64,000 nucleotides of DNA from Curtobacterium luteum (GTDB lineage: Bacteria > Actinomycetota > Actinomycetes > Actinomycetales > Microbacteriaceae), in assembly GCF_001475545.1 (NCBI RefSeq), contig NZ_LDQC01000049.1:16460-80459 (forward strand). The letters run 5' to 3'. The notes under the pieces are model-generated. The model was given only the letters and a program-made list of their open reading frames with translations, had not been told where the DNA came from and made no database searches. Made by a program: the position numbers and the translations under genes. This document shows, one piece after another, positions 26,575 to 34,632 of this stretch. Numbering within the stretch: the stretch's first letter is position 1; the number at the start of each line of letters is the position of its first letter.

Positions 26575-27948
26575 TCAGGACGAGCTCACCCAGTCCGCGG
26601 GGCCGCGCGAGCCGGCACGGTACTCCTCGAGCGGGACCTCGTTCGCCTTCCATGCGTCGACGACCGGTCCGACGATCTCCCAGCAGCGCTCGGCCACGTC
26701 ACCGCGGATCGAGAGCAGCGGGTCATCGTGGAAGATGCCGTTGAGGACCTCGCCGTAGGGCGTGAGCTCGCCGTCGTCGAAGGACGAGGAGAGGGTGACC
26801 TGGCCCATCTCGAACGGGTTGCCGCCACCGTTCGCCGACACGCTCAGCTCGATCTCGTCCGGGTTGAGGACGATGCGCAGCGTGTCCTGCTTCGGCCGAC
26901 CGGTCAGACCGGAGGGCAGGCGCGTGACCGGCTTGAAGGTGATCAGGACCTCCTTGCGGCTGGCACCGAGGGCCTTGCCGGAGCGGAGCGTGAACGGCAC
27001 GCCAGCCCAACGGGCGGTGTCGACCTCGACCTCGATCTCGGCGAGCGTCTCGGTGCCGCGCGTCTTGTCGACGCCGTCCTCGTCCTGGTAGGACGGCAGC
27101 TCCTTGCCGTCGATCGTGCCGGCGGTGTAGACCGCACGGCGCGACGCGATCTTGGGGTCGTCGCCCTTGAGCCGCGTCGACCGCAGCACGCGGGCGAGCG
27201 AGGACCGGAACTCCACGGCGTCGATCGCGGCCGGGGCGTCCATCGTCACGAGCCCGAGGATCTGCAGCAGGTGAGACTGGATCATGTCGACCAGGGCGCC
27301 GGCCTCGTCGTAGTACTGCGCGCGGTTCTCGAGGCCGAGGGTCTCGTCGTAGAAGACGTCGACCTTCTCGATGTTGTCCGCGTTCCAGATCGGCTCGAAC
27401 AGCCGGTTCGCGAAGCGCAGGCCGATGATGTTGAGCACCGTGGTGCGACCGAGGAAGTGGTCGGTGCGGTGCACGCGCTCCTCGGGGACGAGCTCGAGGA
27501 CGGTCTTGTTGAGCGCCTCGGCACTCGCGACGTCGGTCCCGAACGGCTTCTCGAAGGCGAGCGTCGTGCCTTCGGGGAGCTCGACGCCCTGCAGCGCCTC
27601 GCAGATGTCCGAGGCGATCTGCGGCGGGAGCGCGAAGTAGAGGATCGGCTCGGCCTCGGCTGCGGCGAGGAGTGCCTCGAGGTGCTTCGGGTCGGTCGGG
27701 TCGCCCTGGATGAACTGCGTCGACTCGAGGGTCGCATCGACCTCCGGGCCCTTCACGTCCTGCGACGCGAACGACTTCGTGACGACGTCCTTCCACTGCT
27801 CCTCGCTCCGGGCGCTGCGGCCCGTGCCGATCAGCTGGACGGGGACCGCTCGACCGCTCTGCAGGAACGTGCCGAGGCCCGGCAGCAGCAGGCGGGAGGC
27901 GAGGTCGCCCGTCGCGCCGAAGATGATGAGGGTGCGCTTGTCGGTCAC
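26575..27948 (-). CDS. Glucose-6-phosphate dehydrogenase-like oxidoreductase
   Basis: A 457-residue protein of the Zwf family. The N-terminal Rossmann motif is LIIFGATGDLASRLLLP, followed by YFALPPQ, FEKPFGTD and the substrate-site segment RTDHFLGRTTVLNI. Classical G6PDs read DHYLGKE there; here the Lys is Arg and the Glu is Thr, so substrate preference may differ. It would oxidise glucose 6-phosphate or a relative to the lactone with NAD(P)+ reduction. The GTG at 27948 (VTDKRTLIIFG) is preceded by AAAGGAG. No pgl, opcA or tal gene is adjacent, unlike the usual actinobacterial zwf locus, so this may be a second paralogue. Confidence 0.88.
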   Translation of the reverse strand: MTDKRTLIIFGATGDLASRLLLPGLGTFLQSGRAVPVQLIGTGRSARSEEQWKDVVTKSFASQDVKGPEVDATLESTQFIQGDPTDPKHLEALLAAAEAEPILYFALPPQIASDICEALQGVELPEGTTLAFEKPFGTDVASAEALNKTVLELVPEERVHRTDHFLGRTTVLNIIGLRFANRLFEPIWNADNIEKVDVFYDETLGLENRAQYYDEAGALVDMIQSHLLQILGLVTMDAPAAIDAVEFRSSLARVLRSTRLKGDDPKIASRRAVYTAGTIDGKELPSYQDEDGVDKTRGTETLAEIEVEVDTARWAGVPFTLRSGKALGASRKEVLITFKPVTRLPSGLTGRPKQDTLRIVLNPDEIELSVSANGGGNPFEMGQVTLSSSFDDGELTPYGEVLNGIFHDDPLLSIRGDVAERCWEIVGPVVDAWKANEVPLEEYRAGSRGPADWVSSS

Positions 27949-28093
27949 CTGAGGTGACTCCTTTCGCTGTGGTGGGGGTGGTCCGCTTCGAGTCAAGCCG
28001 GTTGCGGGCCGGGTTGTTCCCGGTTCGGTGCCGGGGAGTCGATCGGGTGCGGCGGCGGCGCCTCGTCGAGACGGGCTGCCGTGGTCCGGACGC

Positions 28094-28129
28094 ACTTCGG
28101 GCGGCACCGGATGTGGTGCCGCCCGAAGT
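28094..28129 (-). terminator. Terminator of the ctaC-ctaD-ctaF operon
   Basis: A 15-bp perfect stem (ACTTCGGGCGGCACC) with a 6-nt loop, 20 bp past the ctaF stop. Confidence 0.88.
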
Positions 28130-28149
28130 CCGTCAGGGGTTGGGGAACG

Positions 28150-28569
28150 TCAGTGTCCGAAGTTCCCGCGGTAGTACTCGTAGACCCAGCCCACGAGCGT
28201 CACGGCCACGAACGCCATGCCGATCGGAACGAGCCAGAGACCGGCCGCCACGCCGAGGAAGCAGATGCCCACGGCGAAGGCCAGGAGGATCGGCCACCAC
28301 GACCACGGGCTGAAGTGCCCGAGCTCGGCATCCCCGTCCTCGATGTTCGCGTCGGCGCGGTCCTCGGGGAGGACTCCGCCCTGCGAGGACATGACCTTGC
28401 CGAGGTAGAACGCGATGAACGCGGACATGATCCCGGTGAGGCCGATCGACACCGTGCCGACCCATTCGACGACACCGTTGTAGTAGATGACCGACCAGAT
28501 CGTGTACGCGGCGTCCGCGAGGATGAAGAAGACGAACAGGATCCAGAACAGGTTCTTGTTGGCGCGCAT
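28150..28569 (-). CDS. ctaF: Cytochrome c oxidase subunit 4, actinobacterial type
   Basis: A 139-residue membrane protein with four hydrophobic segments (starting FWILFVFFILADAAYTIW, GLTGIMSAFIAFYLG, PILLAFAVGICFLGVAAGLW, LVPIGMAFVAVTLVGW). A conserved acidic loop (PEDRADANIEDGDAELG) lies between the second and third. This matches actinobacterial CtaF, a small structural subunit of the aa3 oxidase in the bcc-aa3 supercomplex. The gap to ctaD is 4 bp. It is the last gene of the operon. Confidence 0.95.
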   Translation of the reverse strand: MRANKNLFWILFVFFILADAAYTIWSVIYYNGVVEWVGTVSIGLTGIMSAFIAFYLGKVMSSQGGVLPEDRADANIEDGDAELGHFSPWSWWPILLAFAVGICFLGVAAGLWLVPIGMAFVAVTLVGWVYEYYRGNFGH

Positions 28570-28573
28570 GGCG

Positions 28574-30313
28574 TTACTTCACCTCGCCCTTCGCGGCGTC
28601 GTAGGTCGGGGCGTCGGGGGCGTCCTTCGCCGGGCCCACACCGATCGGCACACCGGCCTCGGGGTGGTTCAGGTCGAACGCCGGGGACTCGGAACGGATC
28701 CGCGGGATCGACGTGAAGTTGTGGCGCGGCGGCGGGCAGCTGGTCGCCCACTCGAGCGAGCGGCCGTAGCCCCACGGGTCGTTCACGGCGACCTTCGGCG
28801 CGTTCCGCGCGGTCACGTAGATGTTGTAGATGAACGGCAGGAACGAGATCGCGAGGATCATCGAGCCGATCGTCGACAGCTGGTTCATCCAGGTGAACCC
28901 GTCGTTCGGCAGGTAGGTCGCGTAGCGACGCGGCATGCCGATGACGCCCAGCCAGTGCTGGATGAGGAACGTCGTGTGGAAGCCGATGAACAGCAGCCAG
29001 AAGTGGATCTTGCCGAGACGCTCGTTGAGCATCTTGCCGGTCCACTTCGGCCACCAGAAGTAGAACCCGGCGAACATCGCGAAGACGACGGTGCCGAACA
29101 CCACGTAGTGGAAGTGCGCGACGACGAAGTACGAGTCGGACACGTGGAAGTCGAGCGGCGGCGACGCCAGGATCACACCGGTGAGACCACCGAAGGTGAA
29201 GGTGATGAGGAAGCCGACGGACCAGAGCAGCGGCGTCTCGAACGTCACCGAGCCGCGCCACATCGTGCCGACCCAGTTGAAGATCTTCACGCCGGTCGGG
29301 ACCGCGATGAGCATCGTCATGAGCGAGAACCACGGGAGCAGGACGCCACCGGTGACGTACATGTGGTGCGCCCACACCGTGACCGAGAGGGCCGCGATGG
29401 AGATCGTCGCGTAGACGAGGGTCTTGTACCCGAAGATCGGCTTGCGGCTGAACACCGGGAAGATCTCGGACACGATGCCGAAGAACGGCAGCGCGATGAT
29501 GTAGACCTCGGGGTGGCCGAAGAACCAGAAGAGGTGCTGCCAGAGGAGCGCCCCGCCGTTGGCCGGGTTGAAGATCTGGGCGTTGAACACGCGGTCGAGA
29601 CCCAGGCCGAACAGCGCCGCCGCGAGGACCGGGAAGGCCATCAGGACGAGGAGCGCCGTGACGAGGGTGTTCCACGTGAAGATCGACATGCGGAACATCG
29701 TCATGCCCGGGGCACGCATCGTGATGATCGTCGTGATGAAGTTCACGGCGCCGAGGATGGTCGAGAAGCCGGTCATGCCGAGACCGAAGACCCAGAGCGT
29801 CCCGCCGAGACCCGGTGTGAACGTCGTGTCACTCAGTGGCGCGTAGGCGAACCACCCGAACGAGGCCGCACCCTGCGGGGTGAGGAAGCCGCCGACCGCG
29901 ATGAGGGCACCGAAGACGTAGAGCCAGAAGGCGAAGCCGTTGAGTCGTGGGAAGGCGACGTCGGGCGCACCGATCTGCAGCGGCATGATCGCGTTCGCGA
30001 AGCCCGAGAAGAGCGGCGTCGCGAAGAGCAGCAGCATGATCGTGCCGTGCATCGTGAAGAGCTGGTTGTACTGCTCCTTCGTCGGGACCACGTGCAGGCC
30101 GGGCTCGAAGAGCTGGGCGCGGATGACGAGCGCCATCACACCCGCGAGCAGGAAGAAGATGAACGACGCGATCAGGTACATGTACCCGATGGTCTTGTGG
30201 TCGGTGGAGGTGATCCACCTGACGATGATGTTGCCCTTGCGGCCCACCTTCGACGCCTGGAAGTCCAGGGTCGTGGTGCCTGCCGCCGGCTGGCCGACGA
30301 GCGACGTGGTCAT
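28574..30313 (-). CDS. ctaD: Cytochrome c oxidase subunit I
   Basis: A 579-residue, roughly twelve-helix membrane protein and the catalytic subunit of aa3 oxidase. Metal ligands are visible: low-spin haem His in [12 protein letters not shown], CuB His and the cross-linked Tyr in [16 protein letters not shown], the CuB pair in [11 protein letters not shown], and the haem a3/low-spin His pair in [11 protein letters not shown]. It reduces O2 to water and pumps protons. It lies in the operon ctaC-ctaD-ctaF, 12 bp after the ctaC stop. ctaE and qcrCAB are not in the window. Confidence 0.98.
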   Translation of the reverse strand: MTTSLVGQPAAGTTTLDFQASKVGRKGNIIVRWITSTDHKTIGYMYLIASFIFFLLAGVMALVIRAQLFEPGLHVVPTKEQYNQLFTMHGTIMLLLFATPLFSGFANAIMPLQIGAPDVAFPRLNGFAFWLYVFGALIAVGGFLTPQGAASFGWFAYAPLSDTTFTPGLGGTLWVFGLGMTGFSTILGAVNFITTIITMRAPGMTMFRMSIFTWNTLVTALLVLMAFPVLAAALFGLGLDRVFNAQIFNPANGGALLWQHLFWFFGHPEVYIIALPFFGIVSEIFPVFSRKPIFGYKTLVYATISIAALSVTVWAHHMYVTGGVLLPWFSLMTMLIAVPTGVKIFNWVGTMWRGSVTFETPLLWSVGFLITFTFGGLTGVILASPPLDFHVSDSYFVVAHFHYVVFGTVVFAMFAGFYFWWPKWTGKMLNERLGKIHFWLLFIGFHTTFLIQHWLGVIGMPRRYATYLPNDGFTWMNQLSTIGSMILAISFLPFIYNIYVTARNAPKVAVNDPWGYGRSLEWATSCPPPRHNFTSIPRIRSESPAFDLNHPEAGVPIGVGPAKDAPDAPTYDAAKGEVK

Positions 30314-30325
30314 CTGACGGAGCCC

Positions 30326-31225
30326 CTAATCGTTCTCGGACGCCGTCACGGGCGCCTTGTTGTTCGGTTCGTTCGTGTTGGTGTTGTACTCGTCGCCGAG
30401 GAGACCGGTCTTGCCCTGCTCCGCGAGGGAGTCGAGGTACTCCTGGTACTCGGTCGGCGTGACGACCTTCACCTGGAAGAGCATGAGCGAGTGGTACTCA
30501 CCGCAGAGCTCCGCGCACTTGCCCTGGTACGTGCCGAGCTTCTCGGGGATGAAGTACTCGTCGTTCTGCTTGCCGGGGATCATGTCCTTCTTGTAGAGGA
30601 AGTCGATCACCCAGAAGGAGTGGTTGACGTCGCGGGAGGACAGCTCGATGTGCACCTTCTTGCCCTTGGGCAGGTACAGCGTCGGGAGCTGCGACTCGTC
30701 GATCGCGCCGTTGGCGTTCTCTTCTTCCTGGGCCTGGATGCCCTGGTAGTAGACGCTCTTGGACTTGTCGTCCTCGTTGATGTAGTTGAAGTCCCACGCC
30801 CAGCGCTTGCCGTAGACGTGGATCGTGGCGTCGGCCTTGGCGAAGGGCTGCTCGATCGCGGCCTGGTCCTTCGCGGTGAAGGCGAAGAAGCCGAGCACGA
30901 GGATGAGCGGGACGATCGTGTAGAAGATCTCGAGCGGCATGTTGTACCGCATCTGCACCGGGAGGCCGGTCTGGCCCTTCCGACGGCGGTAGACGATCGC
31001 GGCCCAGATGATCAGGCCCCAGACGATCAGACCGACCGCGAGGAGGACGACCCAGCTCGTGGTCCACAGACCGACGATGCGGCTGGTGTGGTTCGTGACG
31101 TCACGCGTCTGCTCGGTGCCGGGGAGCCATCCGTTGAGCTGCTGCTGCGTGCAGCCAGCCAGTGCGATGACCAGACCGACGGCCACCGGGATGGCCGCCC
31201 AACGTATACGGCGATTCGAACGCAC
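30326..31225 (-). CDS. ctaC: Cytochrome c oxidase subunit II
   Basis: A 299-residue lipoprotein precursor. It has a basic N-terminus, lipobox LAGC, two hydrophobic segments (SWVVLLAVGLIVWGLIIWAA; YTIVPLILVLGFFAF) and a periplasmic-side cupredoxin domain. The CuA motif CAELCGEYHSLMLFQ and the DVNHSFWV segment are present. It receives electrons from cytochrome c and passes them to subunit I. The GTG at 31225 has GAGAGGT a few nt upstream. A TTG 15 bp earlier is possible but lacks a site. It is the first gene of the oxidase operon. Confidence 0.96.
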   Translation of the reverse strand: MRSNRRIRWAAIPVAVGLVIALAGCTQQQLNGWLPGTEQTRDVTNHTSRIVGLWTTSWVVLLAVGLIVWGLIIWAAIVYRRRKGQTGLPVQMRYNMPLEIFYTIVPLILVLGFFAFTAKDQAAIEQPFAKADATIHVYGKRWAWDFNYINEDDKSKSVYYQGIQAQEEENANGAIDESQLPTLYLPKGKKVHIELSSRDVNHSFWVIDFLYKKDMIPGKQNDEYFIPEKLGTYQGKCAELCGEYHSLMLFQVKVVTPTEYQEYLDSLAEQGKTGLLGDEYNTNTNEPNNKAPVTASEND

Positions 31226-31405
31226 TATGACCTCTCGCAAAGACGTGAACCCGGAGGAGCCGCGACACGAAGGTCGCGCATGGCTCGCTCCCAGCTTGGT
31301 TGGAACACTCCTAGCTTACTCGCAGCCGGGGACAGCTCGCGCCAACCGGAGCTCCGCGTGGCCCCGTTCCGCAACTGTCGGGGCCGCTCTGACCGGGACG
31401 AACGG

Positions 31406-31440
31406 GAGCGGGGAGCGACCTGCTCGGTCGCTCCCCGCTC
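31406..31440 (-). terminator. erpA terminator
   Basis: A 15-bp perfect stem (GAGCGGGGAGCGACC) with a 5-nt loop, 20 bp past the erpA stop. It separates erpA from ctaC. Confidence 0.88.
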
Positions 31441-31459
31441 GCGTGTCGGCCGGTGGGCG

Positions 31460-31840
31460 TCAGTGGAAGCTGTCGCCGCACGCGCAGCTGCCCTGCGCGT
31501 TGGGGTTGTCGATCGTGAAGCCCTGCTTCTGGATCGTGTCCTCGAAGTCGATCGTGGCGCCGTCGAGGTACGGGACGCTCATCTTGTCGACGACGACCTC
31601 GACGCCGGGCTCGAACTCGGCGGTGGTGTCGCCGTCGAGCATGCGCTCGTCGAAGTAGAGCTGGTAGATGAGTCCCGAGCAGCCACCGGGCTGGACGGCG
31701 AGGCGCAGGCGGAGGTCGTCACGACCCTCCTGCTCGAGGAGGCTCGCCACCTTCGCCGCCGCCGCATCGCTCAGCTGCACGCCGTGCGTCGGCGTCTCGG
31801 TCGCCGTAGCGGTCTGCGCTTCGGTGATGGTGTCGCTCAT
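31460..31840 (-). CDS. erpA: Iron-sulfur cluster insertion protein, A-type carrier
   Basis: A 126-residue HesB/IscA-family carrier. The three cluster-ligand cysteines are in GGCSG and the C-terminal SCACGDSF. A ~20-residue Thr/Ala-rich N-terminal extension precedes the core. It passes Fe-S clusters to apo-proteins in the cytosol. It lies upstream of ctaC and the oxidase genes, but its own terminator makes it a separate transcript. The ATG at 31840 has GGAGGGAG upstream. Confidence 0.95.
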   Translation of the reverse strand: MSDTITEAQTATATETPTHGVQLSDAAAAKVASLLEQEGRDDLRLRLAVQPGGCSGLIYQLYFDERMLDGDTTAEFEPGVEVVVDKMSVPYLDGATIDFEDTIQKQGFTIDNPNAQGSCACGDSFH

Positions 31841-31885
31841 CGCGCGTCTCCCTCCGGGCGGTGCGGATCACCGCGCCTCGAGACG

Positions 31886-31891
31886 ATTGTA
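31886..31891 (-). promoter_or_regulatory. erpA -10
   Basis: TACAAT on the minus strand, close to consensus, about 45 nt before the ATG. The -35 (TGCGGA, 17 bp away) is weak. Confidence 0.5.
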
Positions 31892-31960
31892 AGCACGCGC
31901 CACCGACGTCCGCAGCAGGCGGCCGCGCGCTGTGGAGGGACGGGGCCCTGTGGAGAGCGC

Positions 31961-32010
31961 GGACGGACGGGAGGCCCGTGGCGGCGTCGCCACGGGCCTC
32001 CCGTCCGTCC
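31961..32010 (-). terminator. Family A inverted repeat acting as M20 peptidase terminator
   Basis: Two 23-nt arms pair perfectly around a GCGT tetraloop, 10 bp past the stop of the M20 gene. Inside lie GGAGGC and GCCTCC exactly 20 nt apart with GGCGG at spacer positions 5-9, the family A pattern. It is the strongest hairpin in the window. Confidence 0.85.
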
Positions 32011-32019
32011 TGTGGTGCG

Positions 32020-33468
32020 TCAGCGCGCCGCGAGCCGCGCCAGCAGGATCGTCTCGGACGCGATCGCGCGGTGCAGCACACCGAGGTGCTGCGACTCGTT
32101 CGGGCTGTGCGCGCGGGTGTCCGGGTCCTCGACGCCGGTGACCAGGATCTGCGCGTCCGGGAACTCCGCGGCGAGGTCGGACACGAACGGGATCGACCCG
32201 CCGATCCCCTGCTCGACCGCGTCCGCGCCCCAGCCCTCGCGCATCGCGGTCCGCGCGTCCTGCACGGCCCAGCCGGCCGTGTCCACGAGGAAGCCGTCAC
32301 CGGCGTCGGGTTCACTGATCTCCAGGCGGGCACCGAACGGCACGTGCGCGTGGAGGTGGCGCTCGACGGCCGCGTACGCGTCGGTGGCGGACTGCCCGGG
32401 GGCGATCCGGACCGAGACGCGCGCCGAGACCGTGGGCAGGAGCGTGTTCGACGCGTTCGCGACGCTCGGTACGTCCATGCCGGTGACGGTGATCGACGGC
32501 TGGAACCACATCCGGCTGAGGACCGGTCCGGTGCCGACCGGGCGGACGCCGGGCAGCAGGGCGGCGTCCGCAGCGAGCTCTTCGTCGGAGCGCTCGGGGA
32601 CCGGGCCGTCGTACGAGGTGAGCCCCTCGACCGCGACCGAGCCGTCGTCGTCGTGGAGCGAGGCGAGGAGGCGCATCATCGGGATCATCGCGTCGGGGGC
32701 CGCTCCGCCGAACATGCCGCTGTGGCTCGCGTGCTCGAGCGTCGTCAGGGTGAGCTTGAACGTGACGTTGCCACGGAGGGACACCGTGATCGACGGGACC
32801 TCGGCGGACCAGTTGTCGCTGTCGGCCACCACGATGACGTCGGCGGCGAGGTGTTCCTTCTGCTCGCGGAGGAACGTGCGGAACGACCGGGAGCCGAACT
32901 CCTCCTCACCCTCGACGAACAGGACGACACCGAGGTCGAGGTCATCACCGAACTGGGCGTGCAGGGCGCGGAGCGAGGCGATGTGGGTCATCACGCCGGC
33001 CTTGTCGTCCGAGGCACCGCGGCCGTAGAGGCGGTCCCCGCGGAGGGTCGGCTCGAACGGCGGCGTGTCCCAGAGGGCGTCGTCGCCCTGCGGCTGGACG
33101 TCGTGGTGGGCGTAGAGCATCACCGTCGGCTTGCCGTTCCGGGCGGGGCGGACGGCGAGGACGGCGGGCTGGCCGAGCTGCTCGTCCGCGTGTTCCTCGG
33201 CCACGTCGGACGAGGTGCCCTCGAACGCCGAGCGGACGATCCGGACGTCGTCCGCGGCGAACACCCCGGTCGACCGGGCCAGGTCCGCGACGGCCTCGGC
33301 GCTCGCCCGCACGTTCGCCGGGTCGAACGCCGACCACGACACCGAGGGCAGGCGGACGAGGGCGGACAGGTCGGCGATGGTCGCCGGCAGCGCCCCCTGC
33401 ACGTGTTCGCGCAGGGCGTCGAGGAGTGCGGGGTCGGTGGCTGCTGCGTGCTGGTCGGTGTCGGTCAT
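32020..33468 (-). CDS. M20-family metallo-dipeptidase
   Basis: A 482-residue zinc peptidase of the M20 family. Metal and catalytic landmarks are VMLYAHHDVQP (first His ligand and Asp), GRGASDDKAGV (bridging Asp), FVEGEEEFGS (general-base Glu and ligand) and a C-terminal His near SPNESQHLG. A lid/dimer domain sits between. It would hydrolyse dipeptides or acyl-amino acids in the cytosol. The ATG at 33468 follows TAGATT by 7 nt, and the longer frame starting 33 bp upstream lacks support. It is divergent from the DUF3043 gene with overlapping -10 elements. Confidence 0.95.
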   Translation of the reverse strand: MTDTDQHAAATDPALLDALREHVQGALPATIADLSALVRLPSVSWSAFDPANVRASAEAVADLARSTGVFAADDVRIVRSAFEGTSSDVAEEHADEQLGQPAVLAVRPARNGKPTVMLYAHHDVQPQGDDALWDTPPFEPTLRGDRLYGRGASDDKAGVMTHIASLRALHAQFGDDLDLGVVLFVEGEEEFGSRSFRTFLREQKEHLAADVIVVADSDNWSAEVPSITVSLRGNVTFKLTLTTLEHASHSGMFGGAAPDAMIPMMRLLASLHDDDGSVAVEGLTSYDGPVPERSDEELAADAALLPGVRPVGTGPVLSRMWFQPSITVTGMDVPSVANASNTLLPTVSARVSVRIAPGQSATDAYAAVERHLHAHVPFGARLEISEPDAGDGFLVDTAGWAVQDARTAMREGWGADAVEQGIGGSIPFVSDLAAEFPDAQILVTGVEDPDTRAHSPNESQHLGVLHRAIASETILLARLAAR

Positions 33469-33474
33469 GTCCCG

Positions 33475-33481
33475 TAATCTA
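33475..33481. promoter_or_regulatory. Overlapping divergent -10 elements
   Basis: TAATCT (33475-33480, plus strand, DUF3043 gene) and TAGATT (33481-33476, minus strand, M20 gene) share five base pairs. The M20 start is 7 nt from its element. The DUF3043 gene has a ~35-nt leader. Confidence 0.45.
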
Positions 33482-33520
33482 GAGGACGATCCAGCACGCA
33501 ACCGCAGTCAGGAACGCACC

Positions 33521-34096
33521 GTGGCGAAGGCAGCCCCCAAGACCAACACGACCGTCAACCCCGCCGAGGACGAGCTCCTCGAGCAGGGCAAGGGCCGGCC
33601 GACGCCGAGCCGTCGTGAGCGTGAGGCTGCGAACCGTCGCCCGCTCGTCGGCAACTCCCCCGCCGACAAGAAGGCCGCGCGTGCCCGCCTGAACACCGAG
33701 CGCGAGAAGGCCCGCGTCGGCATGGCCAACGGCGAGGAACGGTACCTCCCGGCGAAGGACCGCGGCGAGCAGCGTCGGTTCGTGCGCGACTGGATCGACG
33801 CCCGCTGGAACGTGGGCGAGGTCATGATGCCGGTGCTCGTCATCTTCCTCATCCTCGGGTTCGCCGCCGCGCAGACCGTGCTCGCCTCGTACGCGCTGCT
33901 GCTGGTGTGGGCGTTCGTGGCGCTGTTCGTCATCGACTGCGTCGTCCTGTGGCTGTCCCTCCGCAAGAAGCTCACGACCAAGTTCGGCTCGATGCAGCGC
34001 GGGACGTTCCTCTACATCCTCACGCGTGCGTGGCAGCTGCGGTTCCTCCGCCTGCCGAAGCCGCAGGTCCGCCGCGGGCAGTACCCCGCCGTCTGA
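33521..34096 (+). CDS. DUF3043 membrane protein
   Basis: A 191-residue protein of the actinobacterial DUF3043 family. The N-terminal ~100 residues are highly charged and Lys/Arg-rich (GKGRPTPSRREREAANRR). Two hydrophobic segments follow (MMPVLVIFLILGFAAAQTVL; YALLLVWAFVALFVIDCVVLWL), then a basic tail ending RRGQYPAV. The function is unknown; it is a probable inner-membrane protein with the charged part in the cytosol. The GTG at 33521 (VAKAAPKTN) has AGGA nine nt upstream. A terminator follows at 34114. Confidence 0.9.
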   Translation: MAKAAPKTNTTVNPAEDELLEQGKGRPTPSRREREAANRRPLVGNSPADKKAARARLNTEREKARVGMANGEERYLPAKDRGEQRRFVRDWIDARWNVGEVMMPVLVIFLILGFAAAQTVLASYALLLVWAFVALFVIDCVVLWLSLRKKLTTKFGSMQRGTFLYILTRAWQLRFLRLPKPQVRRGQYPAV

Positions 34097-34113
34097 CACT
34101 GGGGTCGCCCCCT

Positions 34114-34149
34114 CGGAGCGCCGCTCGACCCCGGTCGGGCGGCGCTCCG
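34114..34149 (+). terminator. Terminator of the DUF3043 gene
   Basis: An 11-bp perfect stem (CGGAGCGCCGC with its complement) and a 14-nt loop, 17 bp past the stop. Confidence 0.7.
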
Positions 34150-34219
34150 GCGTGTGCAGGCGCGGGCGTCGTGGAGGCGTGGCGGGCTCACCCGGCGCGG
34201 ATACGTCGCACCCGCCGAC

Positions 34220-34335
34220 GTTCCACCTCTCGCCGCACGCGTGTCGTCGAGGTTCCACGACTCGCCGCACGTGTGTCGTCGAGGTTCCACGGACCGGTCG
34301 GCCGCGTGTCGAGGTGCCGAAAGTACGGAAGCTCG
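34220..34335. repeat. Family B repeat, copy 1 (two 32-bp units plus terminal module)
   Basis: GTTCCAC recurs at 34220, 34252 and 34284, exactly 32 bp apart. The first two units are contiguous and share GTTCCAC and CTCGCCGCACG, then GTGTCGTCGAG. The third starts the ~52-nt terminal module, which ends ..AAGCTCG. It lies in the 536-bp non-coding stretch 34097-34632, which otherwise holds a terminator, two family A elements and a second family B copy. Confidence 0.9.
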
Positions 34336-34380
34336 ACGGGCGCGTGGCGGCGGCGCGAGGCGGCGACGGACCGGGCGCGG

Positions 34381-34468
34381 GACGGGAGGCGCGGGGCGGG
34401 CCGGCGACGAGCCTCCCGGCCGGCGCGCGGGACGGGAGGCGCGGGGCGGACCGGCGACGAGCCTCCCG
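34381..34468. repeat. Two family A inverted repeats in tandem (50-bp period)
   Basis: CGGGAGGC/GCCTCCCG pairs occur at 34383-34390/34411-34418 and 34433-34440/34461-34468. Each has a 20-nt spacer containing GGCGG at positions 5-9, and the spacers differ by one base. They lie between two family B copies, 165 bp past the pyrD stop on the minus strand. Confidence 0.9.
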
Positions 34469-34488
34469 GACAGCGCGCGGTCCGCGAG

Positions 34489-34573
34489 GTTCCACGACTC
34501 GCCGCACGCGCGTCGCGGAGGTTTCACGGACGGGGCGAACGCGGCTCGAGATGCCGACATTTTGGAACCTCGG
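34489..34573. repeat. Family B repeat, copy 2 (one 32-bp unit plus terminal module)
   Basis: GTTCCAC at 34489 is followed 32 bp later by GTTTCAC (34521), which starts a 53-nt terminal module ending AACCTCGG. It has the same orientation as copy 1. Confidence 0.88.
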
Positions 34574-34632
34574 CGAGTCACGCAGTGCCGCGCGGCACCG
34601 GAGCCGCGCTCAGCGCGCGGCGCCCCGGCCGC

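Noticed and set aside
31961..32010. Small RNA gene
   Set aside because: The long perfect hairpin directly after the M20 stop is better explained as a terminator. No separate promoter is visible.
28487..33028. Very long plus-strand frame opposite the oxidase operon
   Set aside because: It is antisense to ctaF/D/C, erpA and the M20 gene, all strongly supported. Long antisense frames are expected at this GC content.
34521..34528. parS-like GTTTCACG
   Set aside because: Only a half-site is present; the inverted half is missing and other family B copies vary at these bases.
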